Assembly: GCF_014697355.1 (NCBI RefSeq)
Contig: NZ_JACJRQ010000012.1
Coordinates: 124,001 to 188,000 of the forward strand
Direction: 5' to 3'
DNA length: 64,000 nucleotides
Origin: Nostoc calcicola FACHB-3891
GTDB lineage: Bacteria > Cyanobacteriota > Cyanobacteriia > Cyanobacteriales > Nostocaceae
A model generated the notes under the pieces. The model worked only from the letters and a program-made list of their open reading frames with translations, made no database searches and was not told the DNA's origin. Positions 44,841 through 54,903 of this stretch are shown here, in pieces (the stretch's first letter is position 1; each line of letters begins with the position of its first letter). Both the position numbers and the translations under genes were made by a program.

Positions 44841-46982
44841 CTAAAATTTCCAGTTCAACCCAACTTGAAAAACCCTACCTCCATCAGGAAACCCTGCAAA
44901 TAATTGATATCTTTGATTAAAGATATTATCTACACTACCATTCACAGCTAAATTAGCGCTTAAAGGTACTCGTAATTTCACATCAAATGTCGTATACCCT
45001 GCTAGAAATTCGGTGTTGATGTTATTCGTTGGATATTTACCAAGTGAATGCATAAGTATTCCCATATATAAACCTTCTGGGTTTTCATAATTAATTCCAA
45101 CATTTATACTATCTGCACCTGCAAACCGCAATTCTTTATTAGTTTCTGCGGGATTAGAGCTTTCTAAAATCCGGGGGTCATTCGCTGTATAATTGACGAA
45201 AGCATAGACATTTTTCGCAATCTGTAAATTCAAGGTTGCTTCTAATCCTGTAGTTTCAACTAAGCCAATATTTTCCCAAGTTCCTGTATTTCCGTTCACG
45301 GGTGGTATCAGTGATTTAAAAGCAATCAAATCAGATATTCGATTGTAAAAAAATGTTAACCTTAATAAGCCAATATTGCCGATTTTTTGGTCAATTCCTA
45401 CATCAAAGCTATCACCTCTTTCGGGTTTAAGTTCTGGGTTACCAATATTGCTAGGATTATTATTGAATAAATTAGCAATGGTTGGAACTCGGAAATTTTT
45501 GATGTAGTTGGCTCTAAGAGTTGTAGAGTCAAAAATAGCAAGTTTTGTACCTACAGATGGAGATGTTGCTGAACCATTTATCAAGCTGCTAAAATCTTGC
45601 CGTAAGCCTAAATTTACAATCCAGCTAGGAGTTAAGTTGATTTCATATCTAGCAAATAAGGCTCCTTGATCGATACTAGTATCGTAGTTTATCCTCTCTA
45701 TATTTGTAGAATAACTAAAGGAAGTACTGCGTACATTTACATTGCGATAATCAAAGCCATAAACTAAGCTTTGATTTTTGGCAAAATTCCAACTGTGTGT
45801 AGTTTGAATTCCGTAAGAAGTTTGGTTAGAATCAAAGCGATTCTGAGATGCAAGTGCGCCACTACGATTGTCAAAACGAGTGTTGATAAAATCGCTATAA
45901 ACTCTTGCTGTTAAAAGTGAATCATCTCCACTACCTAGTTTGGAGTTCCAGGTTAAATCTGTCAAAACTTGGTCTGTGTATTTGCGATTATTCTCGGTTA
46001 GGGAGTTAAAAAAACCTTGACCAAATTGTGGTACAGGAATAGGTACTCCTCCCGGTACACCCTGTTCTTTTGCTAAATATATTGTGGAGAAGGCAAGAGT
46101 GTTACGTTTACCCAAGTTGGCATCAAGTTTAATGTTAAAATTATTGTAGAGAGTATCATTATTTTCCCTGGTTCCCTGAAAATTGGCTTCAGGAATTGCA
46201 AAAGGATAGTTATATTTGGCTTGAGTGCGGTTGTATCCAATTACCCAACCAATATCTCCAGTTTTTCCGCTATTTTGAATACTCTGTTGGTTTAGTCCAT
46301 AAGCACCAATGTTGACTTTCGCTTCCGTTGTAATTTTTTCTGTGGGACGACGGGTGATAATATTAATTACTCCACCAATTGCATCGGAACCATAAAGAGT
46401 AGAACCACCACCGGGTAATACTTCAATTCTTTCAATGTTATTGGTGGTAAATTCTGAAAGGTCAAACCCACCGCTACCAAGATTATTAATTGGTCTACCA
46501 TCAAGTAATATTAATACTTGACCGGTGTTAGAACCGCGAATAAATTGACCGCTTAAAGCATTCACTTCCGTTCCAACTGTACCATCAGGCAAAATACCAG
46601 GAAGAAATTTTAGTGCTTCTCTGACAGTTCTAGCACCTTGCGCTTCCATTTCTTCCCCCGTGATTACGTAAATTGGACGGGTAGAATCTTTCACTGTCCC
46701 TTCACGACGAAAGGGTGAATACACAGGTTCATTTAATAACTTGTCGATGACTGTTAGTTCAATGTCAGGTTCTTTTTCTGCTGTGGAGGCTGGCGCATTT
46801 TGAGATATAACTTCCCCAATTGATTGTAAGTCTTTGGCTGAACCTCCACGGTTGGATAATTCTGATATTTCTGGAATTTCTGTGGCTTTAGTGCTGTGAT
46901 TTTCCGATAGTATCCTGAGGGCAACAATCAAACTAGACACAACAATTTGAATTCCCCATCTGGCAACGAAATTACTATGCAT
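44841..46982 (-). CDS. TonB-dependent outer-membrane receptor (BtuB/FepA type)
   Basis: A signal sequence (IQIVVSSLIVALRIL) is followed by a plug domain (TRPIYVITGEEMEAQGARTV, then VLILLDGRPINNLGSG, IERIEVLPGGGSTLYGSDAI) and a beta-barrel ending VFQVGLNWKF with the usual terminal Phe. It imports a large chelate across the outer membrane using TonB. ATG 46982 is preferred over an in-frame TTG 15 bases upstream. A near-consensus Fur-type box lies about 125 bases upstream; the riboswitch is farther up the same transcript. Confidence 0.9.
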   Translation of the reverse strand: MHSNFVARWGIQIVVSSLIVALRILSENHSTKATEIPEISELSNRGGSAKDLQSIGEVISQNAPASTAEKEPDIELTVIDKLLNEPVYSPFRREGTVKDSTRPIYVITGEEMEAQGARTVREALKFLPGILPDGTVGTEVNALSGQFIRGSNTGQVLILLDGRPINNLGSGGFDLSEFTTNNIERIEVLPGGGSTLYGSDAIGGVINIITRRPTEKITTEAKVNIGAYGLNQQSIQNSGKTGDIGWVIGYNRTQAKYNYPFAIPEANFQGTRENNDTLYNNFNIKLDANLGKRNTLAFSTIYLAKEQGVPGGVPIPVPQFGQGFFNSLTENNRKYTDQVLTDLTWNSKLGSGDDSLLTARVYSDFINTRFDNRSGALASQNRFDSNQTSYGIQTTHSWNFAKNQSLVYGFDYRNVNVRSTSFSYSTNIERINYDTSIDQGALFARYEINLTPSWIVNLGLRQDFSSLINGSATSPSVGTKLAIFDSTTLRANYIKNFRVPTIANLFNNNPSNIGNPELKPERGDSFDVGIDQKIGNIGLLRLTFFYNRISDLIAFKSLIPPVNGNTGTWENIGLVETTGLEATLNLQIAKNVYAFVNYTANDPRILESSNPAETNKELRFAGADSINVGINYENPEGLYMGILMHSLGKYPTNNINTEFLAGYTTFDVKLRVPLSANLAVNGSVDNIFNQRYQLFAGFPDGGRVFQVGLNWKF

Positions 46983-47104
46983 TTGTGATTTAAGCAACCT
47001 GTATAACTAAGAAAATTGATTTTGATTCAGCAAAAGGACGACAAGCATAGTGAAACTAGCCACCGCTTGTGTAGCGGTAGAAGGAAGCCGTAATATATTT
47101 ATGT

Positions 47105-47123
47105 GATGATGATAATCATTATC
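47105..47123. promoter_or_regulatory. Fur-family operator upstream of TonB-dependent receptor
   Basis: GATGATGATAATCATTATC matches the 19-base Fur consensus at 18 positions. It contains the perfect 7-1-7 inverted repeat TGATAAT-C-ATTATCA (47110-47124), which also suits other Fur-family members such as Zur. It lies between the DUF1636 and receptor genes. Confidence 0.8.
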
Positions 47124-47188
47124 ACATATTTATTGAATTGTGGAATTTTTCTGGTAACAAGGTAATTTTGATACTACCTAATGAGCAA

Positions 47189-47599
47189 TTAACAACAATT
47201 TACGTTTAATTTTGTCCACTTACTTAGTGGTGGAATACTTGCCAAAATACCTCTTTTTAAAGGTTCGGGACGTTCTGACCAAGGCAGTGAGCCATTGGGT
47301 TTAGCATAGTATTGAGTAGCACATTGCAAAATAGCAGATGCACTACTATCAACTCGTAAATCACCGAAGAGATGAGTTAATTTATCTTCTGCAACAAAGG
47401 CAATAACACAAGAATGGTTGCAAGCACTCATACATTCAACTCCTTGAATGAGGAATTTATTTTGCAATTCCCAATCTTGTGCAAGTTGCTGAAGTTGTTG
47501 TAGTAGTTGTTCTCCTTTGCTTTCGTCAACTCGTTTGCCGTCTTGCCAAATGCTGCCACAAGTCGTGCAAACAAATAAAGTATGTTGTTTATCAATCAT
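47189..47599 (-). CDS. DUF1636 metal-binding-like protein
   Basis: The 136 residues include CTTCGSIW near the start and CMSACNHSCVIAF in the middle, the Cys pattern of DUF1636. The family commonly sits next to cobalamin biosynthesis or uptake genes and has a thioredoxin-like 2Fe-2S-type fold. It is the first gene downstream of the cobalamin riboswitch. Its molecular role is unknown. Confidence 0.82.
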   Translation of the reverse strand: MIDKQHTLFVCTTCGSIWQDGKRVDESKGEQLLQQLQQLAQDWELQNKFLIQGVECMSACNHSCVIAFVAEDKLTHLFGDLRVDSSASAILQCATQYYAKPNGSLPWSERPEPLKRGILASIPPLSKWTKLNVNCC

Positions 47600-47904
47600 T
47601 GATTTTGAAGTGTGTAGAAAAAAGCCTGAGTTGCAGATATGACATCTTGTTGCAGTCGTACAACTGCAACATAGCTATTGAGTGAATTTGGCAGAAATGA
47701 TGTTGCAAAAGATTGCACGCTGCGAAACACTAGCGTAAATTACAGCTACACTAAAGCGTAATTGCAATAATCAATAAACTGCCTATAATTTCATAGCCAT
47801 GAGTAGTCCGTGGCGTTTCTCTGGGACGATGAAAGCGTGAAACTGATATGTTGTTGTTGAAATATTTATGCAAATATTCATCTGTACCTCGCAGATGGGT
47901 ATGA

Positions 47905-48040
47905 GTTTGTGTGTGACTTTCGGCGGGCATTCTGACTTTGAAGCATCAGCTTCATTACAGCTGCGGGACAGCGCCGGATTTACACCGGACTTTCCCCGTT
48001 ACCTCTGATGGCTGACCCCCACCAGAACCGAGTTACTATT
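47905..48040 (-). promoter_or_regulatory. Cobalamin (B12) riboswitch
   Basis: On the minus strand the conserved core reads GGGGAAAGTCCGGTGTAAAT, then CCGGCGCTGTCCCGCAGCTG, followed by the B12-box-like AAGTCAGAATGCCCGCC. These are the diagnostic junction and box elements of adenosylcobalamin riboswitches. It lies about 300 bases upstream of the DUF1636 gene and should shut down this transcript when cobalamin is plentiful. Boundaries are approximate. Confidence 0.93.
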
Positions 48041-48123
48041 GAGCTAATAGTATCATGATTATGACGATCGCAAATAATTTGTCAAATATCAGCGATCGCT
48101 CTCCTACCCCTTGCAAAAGTCAA

Positions 48124-49686
48124 TCACCCAACTCCTACCAAAGGCTGGGTTATTTCCAGTTTCTGACGTGGCGATCGCCCTGTCAACAGTTCCACTACAT
48201 CCATCCCATTACCAATTACACCTGGTACGCTGGGATACCCAGCACTCGCCCCTACCAAAAATAGGTTCGGTAATTCCGTCACATACCCCAAACGATTTAA
48301 ACCAACTTGTTTCGGCACTAATTTTGCACCGTAAATATTACCTTGGGGTTGTCCGAGATAAAATTCGCTGGTGGTGGGTGTACCGTAAACTTTCATGCGC
48401 GCGTAGTTGTCCACATCTGGAATCAAATCTCGCACACTTGTCATCATCTGCTGATAAACTTCCCGCTTTCTGGCTTTATAGGCTTTTGGGCTGGTTTTAT
48501 GCAGATATTCAAATTCTTCATAGGAACAGACAGTAGCAATCTCTAAAACGTGATGTCCTTCTGGCGCCATCCCTAGTTCGCTGGATTTCATCGTCGGACA
48601 CGAGAGGAAAATCCACGGATGGCTGAGGTTTCCCTGCAATTGTTGTTGGTATTCTTTATTGAGGTTGCCTGTGGGATAATACCAAATATTCCAGTTACCG
48701 ATGCCGTAGCGTTGAGGATCGAAGCGGCTATCTAAACCCAGGTAAATATTGAAAGCACTCGCTGAGTATTCGTAACGGGTGAGGCGTTGACGTTCTTTGT
48801 GACTCAAAGCCTCAGAATCGTGCATCAATTCTACTGTTAATTTCGGATCGAGGTCGCTGATATAAGCTTTGCTGGCCCGATAAGTGATTCCATCGGCAAG
48901 TACGCTGTGGACAGTGCGGTGGCTAACTTGAATATGGTTAACTGGGCTTGAGTACTTGATTACACCTCCACCTGCGGTAATTACCTCTGCAATGGCGTCA
49001 ACAAAGTGTTTAAAGTGATGTTTGGGATAGTAAGCGCCTTCTGAGTAGTCCCAAACGAGGGAAGTGTGGGTGAGTAGGGCAATTTCTTCTGGAGGTAGGG
49101 CGTAGTCGCCACTTTGTCCTGCCAGTACTGCTTGGAGTTTGGGCGATAATCTCACATCGTTATACAAATCTTGTAGTGTCCACTTCCGCTTGCAAAATAA
49201 ATTAAAATATTTTGGTAACTTCAACCAATCAGATAATTGGCGATCGAACCAGTGTACTTCCTGCACCAAGCTGCGAATTTCTTGATGGAGTCGCTGAATT
49301 TCATCGCAGTAAAGATTAATAGCACCAGCTTCTTCTGGAAATGTGGAAAGTAAACGCGATCGCATATTTTCCCATCCCAAAGGAATTTTGAAATCTGCCT
49401 CTGGTGTAATGATGCGATCTATACAGTCAGGATCGAGGCTATTAAAGGGTATATCTTGACCAATATAGTCGAGAAATTGGCCTATGGTCTGACCAGAACC
49501 ACATTGAGAAATGTAATGAACATCAGCACAAAAACTGTATTCTCCATAATCAAAGGTGTGACAGCATCCACCAGGTAAATAATGTTGTTCTAAAACTACT
49601 ACCCGGTAGCCTTGTCGGGTCAAACAAGCTGCGGCGGAAAGTCCACCCAATCCAGCTCCTAAAATCACGTAATCGAAGATTTCCAT
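48124..49686 (-). CDS. FAD-dependent oxidoreductase, carotenoid isomerase/desaturase-like
   Basis: An N-terminal dinucleotide-binding motif (DYVILGAGLGGLSAAACLTR, then VVVLEQHYLPGG) and the C-terminal FAD motif (LPNLFLVGASAGYPSVPGVI) place it in the CrtI/CrtISO/retinol-saturase-like group. Likely substrates are carotenoids or other isoprenoids, but the exact reaction is not readable. ATG 49686 is chosen because GAGGAGG precedes it by 5 bases; the upstream TTG lacks this. It ends about 80 bases before the riboswitch region. Confidence 0.83.
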   Translation of the reverse strand: MEIFDYVILGAGLGGLSAAACLTRQGYRVVVLEQHYLPGGCCHTFDYGEYSFCADVHYISQCGSGQTIGQFLDYIGQDIPFNSLDPDCIDRIITPEADFKIPLGWENMRSRLLSTFPEEAGAINLYCDEIQRLHQEIRSLVQEVHWFDRQLSDWLKLPKYFNLFCKRKWTLQDLYNDVRLSPKLQAVLAGQSGDYALPPEEIALLTHTSLVWDYSEGAYYPKHHFKHFVDAIAEVITAGGGVIKYSSPVNHIQVSHRTVHSVLADGITYRASKAYISDLDPKLTVELMHDSEALSHKERQRLTRYEYSASAFNIYLGLDSRFDPQRYGIGNWNIWYYPTGNLNKEYQQQLQGNLSHPWIFLSCPTMKSSELGMAPEGHHVLEIATVCSYEEFEYLHKTSPKAYKARKREVYQQMMTSVRDLIPDVDNYARMKVYGTPTTSEFYLGQPQGNIYGAKLVPKQVGLNRLGYVTELPNLFLVGASAGYPSVPGVIGNGMDVVELLTGRSPRQKLEITQPLVGVG

Positions 49687-50450
49687 CTCAGCCTCCTCTA
49701 GCAATATTGATTTATCTTGATTTCGGCGTTATGGTTTTTTATGGCGGTTTTTTACTTGTAAAAATCGCAAAATAGGCAGGATTTTTTCATCTAGCTTTGT
49801 AGCTTTCACTAAATGAAAATCAGGTAGAATAACCATTCAGTAGAACGTGTAAGGATTTTATCGGTGATAGTGGTAATTCCAATACGGTTCGGATAAGCAG
49901 TATGAACTTCCCTTGTGGTCTGGGAAAAGGTTAAGGGTTAAGGGGATTTGGATGTATTTGAAACCTTTCCCCTTTCCCCTTTAACCGAACCGTATTGGTG
50001 GTAATTCCATCATCACCAAATCTTTTGATATATAGCCGCGGCACTTTTTAACCGATAGGTTAATTCACATTTAGATGCCCTGAAGGGTGTTTAAATTAGC
50101 CGCATAATTTTGCTGCAATTCTTTGTGAAAACTTGCAGATAGTTAGGCGGCAATAATTTAATAATCTAAGCTTTTTTGTTCATACTCTATGTATTCAGAT
50201 TATCTAAGCTGGCAAAAATTGTTTGAAAATATTTGCTTTTCTTTATAAAAACTTTCTTTAGTTTAAATTAGCTAAAATGATACTTAGCAAATCAGTATAG
50301 TAACTAATCAAAAGACTATTTTTATTAACTTAAAACTTAAAAAATTAACATTAAATTTTATAAAATCATCTTTAGAATTGCAATAAACTATAATACGTAA
50401 TTTGCTGTTGTGCAGATTACAATTGACTAATGACTGATGACCAATGACCA
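49687..50450. other. Intergenic region with miniature element
   Basis: It holds the inverted-repeat element at 49870-50009. From 50040 to 50420 the sequence is very AT-rich with no feature I can name. Just before holB, TGACCAA units occur three times. Confidence 0.6.
49870..50009. mobile_element. Miniature inverted-repeat element
   Basis: Perfect 14-base terminal inverted repeats CCAATACGGTTCGG (49879-49892) / CCGAACCGTATTGG (49985-49998) are flanked by 12-base direct copies of GTGGTAATTCCA (49870-49881 and 49998-50009). The interior is a G-rich/C-rich hairpin. No coding capacity. Confidence 0.75.
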
Positions 50451-51398
50451 ATGACCATTAAGCCATTTGCACCACTTGTAGGGCAACAGCAAGCCATAGA
50501 ATTGCTCACTGAAGCTGTTAGACAAAACCGAGTTGCTCCAGCTTATTTATTTGTCGGCCCAGATGGTGTAGGCAGGAGTTTAGCAGCCCGATGCTTTGTG
50601 GAATTGCTATTTTCTAGTGACATAGAAATCACTAGTACTTTACAAAACCGTTTGCGTCAGGGTAACCACCCGGCTTTATTGTGGGTGCAACCAACTTATC
50701 AATACCAAGGACAGCGATTTACAGCAGCACAAGCGGCTGAAAAAGGACTCAAGCGTAAAGCACCACCTGTAATTCGACTAGAGCAAATTCGGGAAATCAC
50801 TGAGTTTCTCAGTCGTCCACCTTTAGACGCACCAAGGAATGTGGTAGTGCTGGAGGAAGCCCAAACAATGGCAGAAGCCGCAGCAAACGCTTTACTCAAA
50901 ACTTTAGAAGAACCAGGACAAGCAACGTTAATTTTAATTGCACCTACACCTGAATCTGTGTTGCCAACTTTGGTGTCACGCTGTCAACGCATTCCTTTTT
51001 ACCGCTTAGATACACAGTCTTTAGCTGTTGTACTTACGCAAACAGGTCATGAAGAAATTTTGCAACATCAGGCAGTATTAAGCGTAGCAGCTGGGAGTGC
51101 GGGAAGTGCGATCGCTTCTTACGAGCAATTACAAGCTATTCCCCCTGAATTACTGGAAGATTTGAAAAAAGCTCCAAAATTCTACCGCAATGCTTTGGAG
51201 TTAGCCAAGAAAATTGATAAAGATTTAGATACAGAAGCGCAACTATGGTTAGTTGATTATCTTCAACAATTTTACTGGCAGCAGTGGCATCAAGCCAAGG
51301 CGATCGAGCAGCTAGAACAAGCTCGTAAATACTTACTCGCTTACGCTCAACCACGGCTAGTCTGGGAATGTTTACTTTTATCCATATGTCAAAAATAA
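50451..51398 (+). CDS. holB: DNA polymerase III delta' subunit
   Basis: The AAA+ clamp-loader fold is visible: GQQQAIELLTEAVRQNRVAP, Walker-A-like VGPDGVGRS, then VVVLEEAQTMAEAAANALLK and TLEEPGQATLILIAP with the sensor region LPTLVSRCQRI. The four-Cys zinc module of many delta' subunits is absent; an insertion (TYQYQGQRFTAAQAAEKGLK) takes its place. It helps load the sliding clamp at replication forks. Confidence 0.85.
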   Translation: MTIKPFAPLVGQQQAIELLTEAVRQNRVAPAYLFVGPDGVGRSLAARCFVELLFSSDIEITSTLQNRLRQGNHPALLWVQPTYQYQGQRFTAAQAAEKGLKRKAPPVIRLEQIREITEFLSRPPLDAPRNVVVLEEAQTMAEAAANALLKTLEEPGQATLILIAPTPESVLPTLVSRCQRIPFYRLDTQSLAVVLTQTGHEEILQHQAVLSVAAGSAGSAIASYEQLQAIPPELLEDLKKAPKFYRNALELAKKIDKDLDTEAQLWLVDYLQQFYWQQWHQAKAIEQLEQARKYLLAYAQPRLVWECLLLSICQK

Positions 51399-51662
51399 AC
51401 CAGCAATCAGAATTGGTGAATGTTTTCCTCTAACCCTCCGTCCAGCCCCCAGTCTCTTTGAGATCGCAAAGACTGCCAACTAATTAATCATTTTTATTTA
51501 TCAAATTAAAAAAAAAAAGTAATTGTTTCTATGCTTGAAAGTCTTTAAACTGAAGTTAGCCGGTCAACAATCAGTTGATTGTCAAGTTTTTCTTAGCAAT
51601 AGCTTAGGGAAATAGAATCGATAACTTTGTATATTTAGGTGTGAGTTTAAAATATTACGCCT

Positions 51663-52100
51663 GTGGTAATCTCTAACAAATCAGAATACGCACTTCTAGC
51701 CCTGTTAGAGTTGGCAACTTGCTACCCTAACGGTGATGCCCTGCAAATTCGAGAGATAGCAGCATTACAAGACATACCAAACCGCTATTTAGAACAACTC
51801 CTGGCAACATTAAGGCGTGGAGGTTTAATTAAAAGTATACGCGGAGCCAAAGGTGGCTATGTTTTGGCACGAGACCCCAGGACAATCACAGTGCTGGATG
51901 CTTTTTCCTGCATGGAAGGGTCAGATGCTGTTGTCTCTACTTGTGAACCGCCTCCCGCCACGGTAGAAGGTGAGCTAATTCAGGAAGTTTGGCAGGAAGC
52001 ACGTCAAGCTGCTAACTCTGTATTGGAAAAATACACACTCCAAGACCTCTGTGAACGAAGAACAATCCGACAACAGAAGGAACTGATGTATTACATTTAA
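51663..52100 (+). CDS. Rrf2-family transcriptional regulator
   Basis: The winged-helix pattern KSEYALLALLELATCYPNG, IREIAALQDIPNRYLEQLL and IRGAKGGYVLARDP is typical of Rrf2. Two downstream cysteines are visible (FSCMEG and STCEPP) instead of the three that bind Fe-S in IscR, so cofactor binding is uncertain. The start is GTG. Neighbours do not indicate its target. Confidence 0.88.
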   Translation: MVISNKSEYALLALLELATCYPNGDALQIREIAALQDIPNRYLEQLLATLRRGGLIKSIRGAKGGYVLARDPRTITVLDAFSCMEGSDAVVSTCEPPPATVEGELIQEVWQEARQAANSVLEKYTLQDLCERRTIRQQKELMYYI

Positions 52101-52330
52101 CCAAGGGTGCGTTAGGATGGATATCCATAACGCACCATTTTATATTTTTAGTGTTGTACTCTCAGCAATAACCCACCAAACAAAACTGTTCCATAAGCAT
52201 TTGCTGAGGCAATACTAGTTCCTTGAGCAAGAAGTATTGAAAAATTTGCGATCTCAAATGTCTAACTAGACATTTTTTATGGTGTAATCCTTATTAAAAG
52301 TAATAATGATATAGCCTGTGAGGCTGTTAT

Positions 52331-52723
52331 ATGTCTGAAATAAATTCTCAACAGTCAATTAACAATGCTGCTACTGTTGTTGAAAGGTATGCAGCAGGAA
52401 AACGAGATTTTAGTAAAGCAGAATTAGGTAATGCTGACTTGCAAGGTATTAATTTGAAAGGATCTGACCTTAGCTATGCTGATTTGAGTCAAGCTAATTT
52501 GAGCGGTGCTAATCTAAGAGGAACTGATTTGAGCTATGCCGATTTGAGCCAAGCTAATTTGAGAGATGCCGATCTTAGAGGAGCATTGTTAATGTCAGCT
52601 AATCTTCGCCAAGCCGATCTTAAGGGAGCGAACCTGGAAAAAGCAGACTGCGATCGCAGTACCCATTTTCCCGAAAATTTCGACCCAGCCAAAGCCGGTA
52701 TGCAAATTAAATTTGAAAATTAA
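52331..52723 (+). CDS. Cytoplasmic pentapeptide-repeat protein
   Basis: After an N-terminal helix (VERYAAGKRDFSKAELG), 14 or so pentapeptides (ADLQG INLKG SDLSY ADLSQ) form a short beta-helix. No signal peptide. A near-exact internal duplication, DLSYADLSQANL, occurs twice. Function is unknown. Confidence 0.85.
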   Translation: MSEINSQQSINNAATVVERYAAGKRDFSKAELGNADLQGINLKGSDLSYADLSQANLSGANLRGTDLSYADLSQANLRDADLRGALLMSANLRQADLKGANLEKADCDRSTHFPENFDPAKAGMQIKFEN

Positions 52724-52844
52724 TCTATTTTAACATAAAGCGGAAGTCTCCACCCTCTACTAATCACCGTACTTGCCTCAAGGTAGAAGATATTTTTGCC
52801 AAAAGAATTCTATTTTAGTGAAAATCCGATCTATGAGGTTGATC

Positions 52845-53330
52845 ATGGAGGCAAAGAGTACAAACCTCAACCGACGGACACCCCTGATTATTGCAGGAAT
52901 TGTTCTTGGTTTGGGTCTTGGAGGGTTTATTGATGGAATTCTACTGCATCAGTTACTCCAGTGGCATCACATGTTGAGCAACATTCGACCCCTGACAAAT
53001 GTTGCCAATCAAGATTTGAACATGGTATGGGACGGCTTATTCCATGCTTTCGATTGGCTATTAACCGTAGTAGGAATCATCTTACTATGGCGTGCCGGAG
53101 GGCGTGATGATGTTCCTTGGTCATCACAGACATTTGTTGGTTCAATACTTATTGGTGCTGGCTTATTCGACTTAGTTGAAGGACTGATTGACCACCAAAT
53201 TCTCGGTATCCATCATGTTAAACCAGGTCCAAATCAGTTAGCTTGGGATGTAGGATTTCTTGCATTCGGTGCGCTACTTGCCGTTATCGGCTGGATAATG
53301 ATAAAAAAAGAGTCAACAGTTAAAGAATAG
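52845..53330 (+). CDS. DUF2243 membrane protein
   Basis: Four hydrophobic segments: IIAGIVLGLGLGGFIDGILL, WLLTVVGIILLW, FVGSILIGAGLFDLVEG, and LAFGALLAVIGWIMI. His-rich positions HQLLQWHHML and LIDHQILGIHHV fit DUF2243. ATG 52845 is supported by GAGG six bases upstream; longer in-frame starts lack this. Function is unknown, though the conserved His pairs suggest metal or haem binding. Confidence 0.82.
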   Translation: MEAKSTNLNRRTPLIIAGIVLGLGLGGFIDGILLHQLLQWHHMLSNIRPLTNVANQDLNMVWDGLFHAFDWLLTVVGIILLWRAGGRDDVPWSSQTFVGSILIGAGLFDLVEGLIDHQILGIHHVKPGPNQLAWDVGFLAFGALLAVIGWIMIKKESTVKE

Positions 53331-53450
53331 ACCATTGGGCACTTGTAATAAGCGTACCCCTGCGGGGAAGCAAGCTACACTTACCTTCTCGCAGAGAAGT
53401 ATGGGGTATGGAACGCTGAGAGTATAGGAGAGTTGGGAAGCTTTTTTATA

Positions 53451-53526
53451 CTCCCCCCACTTCCCCACTCCCTCATCTCCCTCATCTCCCTCATCTCCCT
53501 CATCTCCCCACTCCCCCCTCCCCCCT
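53451..53526. repeat. CTCCCTCAT tandem repeat
   Basis: Four 9-base CATCTCCCT units flanked by CCCCACTC runs. It ends at the base before the DUF4129 start codon. Confidence 0.9.
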
Positions 53527-54135
53527 ATGTCCACAGATGCTTTTGAAAAAACTAGCTGGAATTGGCAGCTTTCTCAATTCCAACAACAAGTAGGAGAATG
53601 GTGGGAATACCAGTTTTACCGCTTGGAAGGCGCTTTGCCAGAATTGCCCGGTGGATGGTCAATTAGCCCCTGGGTAGGTGAGTTACTGAAATTTCTGTTT
53701 TGGCTGATATTAGGTTTATTTGTAGCTTGGGTAGGTTGGCGGTTATGGCGAGAATTCAGCCCTTATCTATATTCTTGGCTGAGTAGAGGTAGCAATTTCA
53801 CTGATTGGGGTGTAAAAAATCGGTCTGATGAGTCATCCATTGCCGTTTTATTAGAGCGATCGCAACAATTTTATCGTCAAGGCAACTACCGTGAAGCTTG
53901 CCGTTGTCTTTATTTAGCACTGTTGCAGCACTTGCATCAGCAAGCCGTCGCACCCCACAAACTCAGCCGTACAGATGGAGAATATCTCCAATTACTGCGA
54001 TCGTCTGTGAGTCCCATACAGCCTTATGAAACTTTAATTACCACTCACGAGCAATTATGTTTTGGTAATGATGAAATTTTACCAGACAACTATGAGCAGT
54101 GTCGGCAAGCTTATCGAGAAATTTCGCCAGAATAA
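53527..54135 (+). CDS. DUF4129 domain membrane protein
   Basis: One transmembrane segment (LLKFLFWLILGLFVAWVGWRLW, split by a few polar residues) precedes a cytoplasmic DUF4129-type helical domain (LLERSQQFYRQGNYREACRC, then HKLSRTDGEYLQLL). The repeat lies immediately upstream, leaving no Shine-Dalgarno sequence. Such proteins often pair with a DUF58/transglutaminase system; that partner is not seen here. Confidence 0.82.
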   Translation: MSTDAFEKTSWNWQLSQFQQQVGEWWEYQFYRLEGALPELPGGWSISPWVGELLKFLFWLILGLFVAWVGWRLWREFSPYLYSWLSRGSNFTDWGVKNRSDESSIAVLLERSQQFYRQGNYREACRCLYLALLQHLHQQAVAPHKLSRTDGEYLQLLRSSVSPIQPYETLITTHEQLCFGNDEILPDNYEQCRQAYREISPE

Positions 54136-54369
54136 AATCGTTGGCATATGTTAACCGGATTCATGAAATTGGCACGAACAAGTAAAGCAACACCGAATCT
54201 GGCAAAAACTGCGAATGGTAGTAGTTCACACCACAGAAATTTATAGCGATTCCCAGTTAAGTGAGGTACAGATAATATTTTGAAACGCAGAGGGGCGCAA
54301 AGTAAAGCGCAAAGGTACGCAGAGATTTGTACCTCAGCAGAGTAGGAAACGCTATATATTCCCCTGAAA

Positions 54370-54594
54370 CTTAACCAATCGCCTTTGAATGTCGGGATTA
54401 CAATTACTCTGCCACCGTTTACCCCCAAGCAGGTACAGGATTTAGCATTGCGTTATGGATTACAAGATGCGATCGCTGCTTCTAAACTAGAAAGCATGGG
54501 TTTAGTTCAACTCAATGGCAATCAAGCCTGTGTCATGTGTGAATCATATCGTCTTTATTTTAGCCAACAGCTTGCAAAGCACTCAGGATGCTAA
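54370..54594 (+). pseudogene. Remnant of an AAA-like ATPase (middle deleted)
   Basis: Translation gives LNQSPLNVGITITLPPFTPK and QVQDLALRYGLQ, matching the post-sensor part of cyanobacterial AAA-like proteins. After a jump it gives LESMGLVQLNGNQACVMCES then YRLYFSQQL, which matches a segment normally about 80 residues farther on. Walker motifs are absent. It appears to be a decayed duplicate of the type of gene found intact at 54904. Confidence 0.65.
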
Positions 54595-54903
<309 letters not shown>

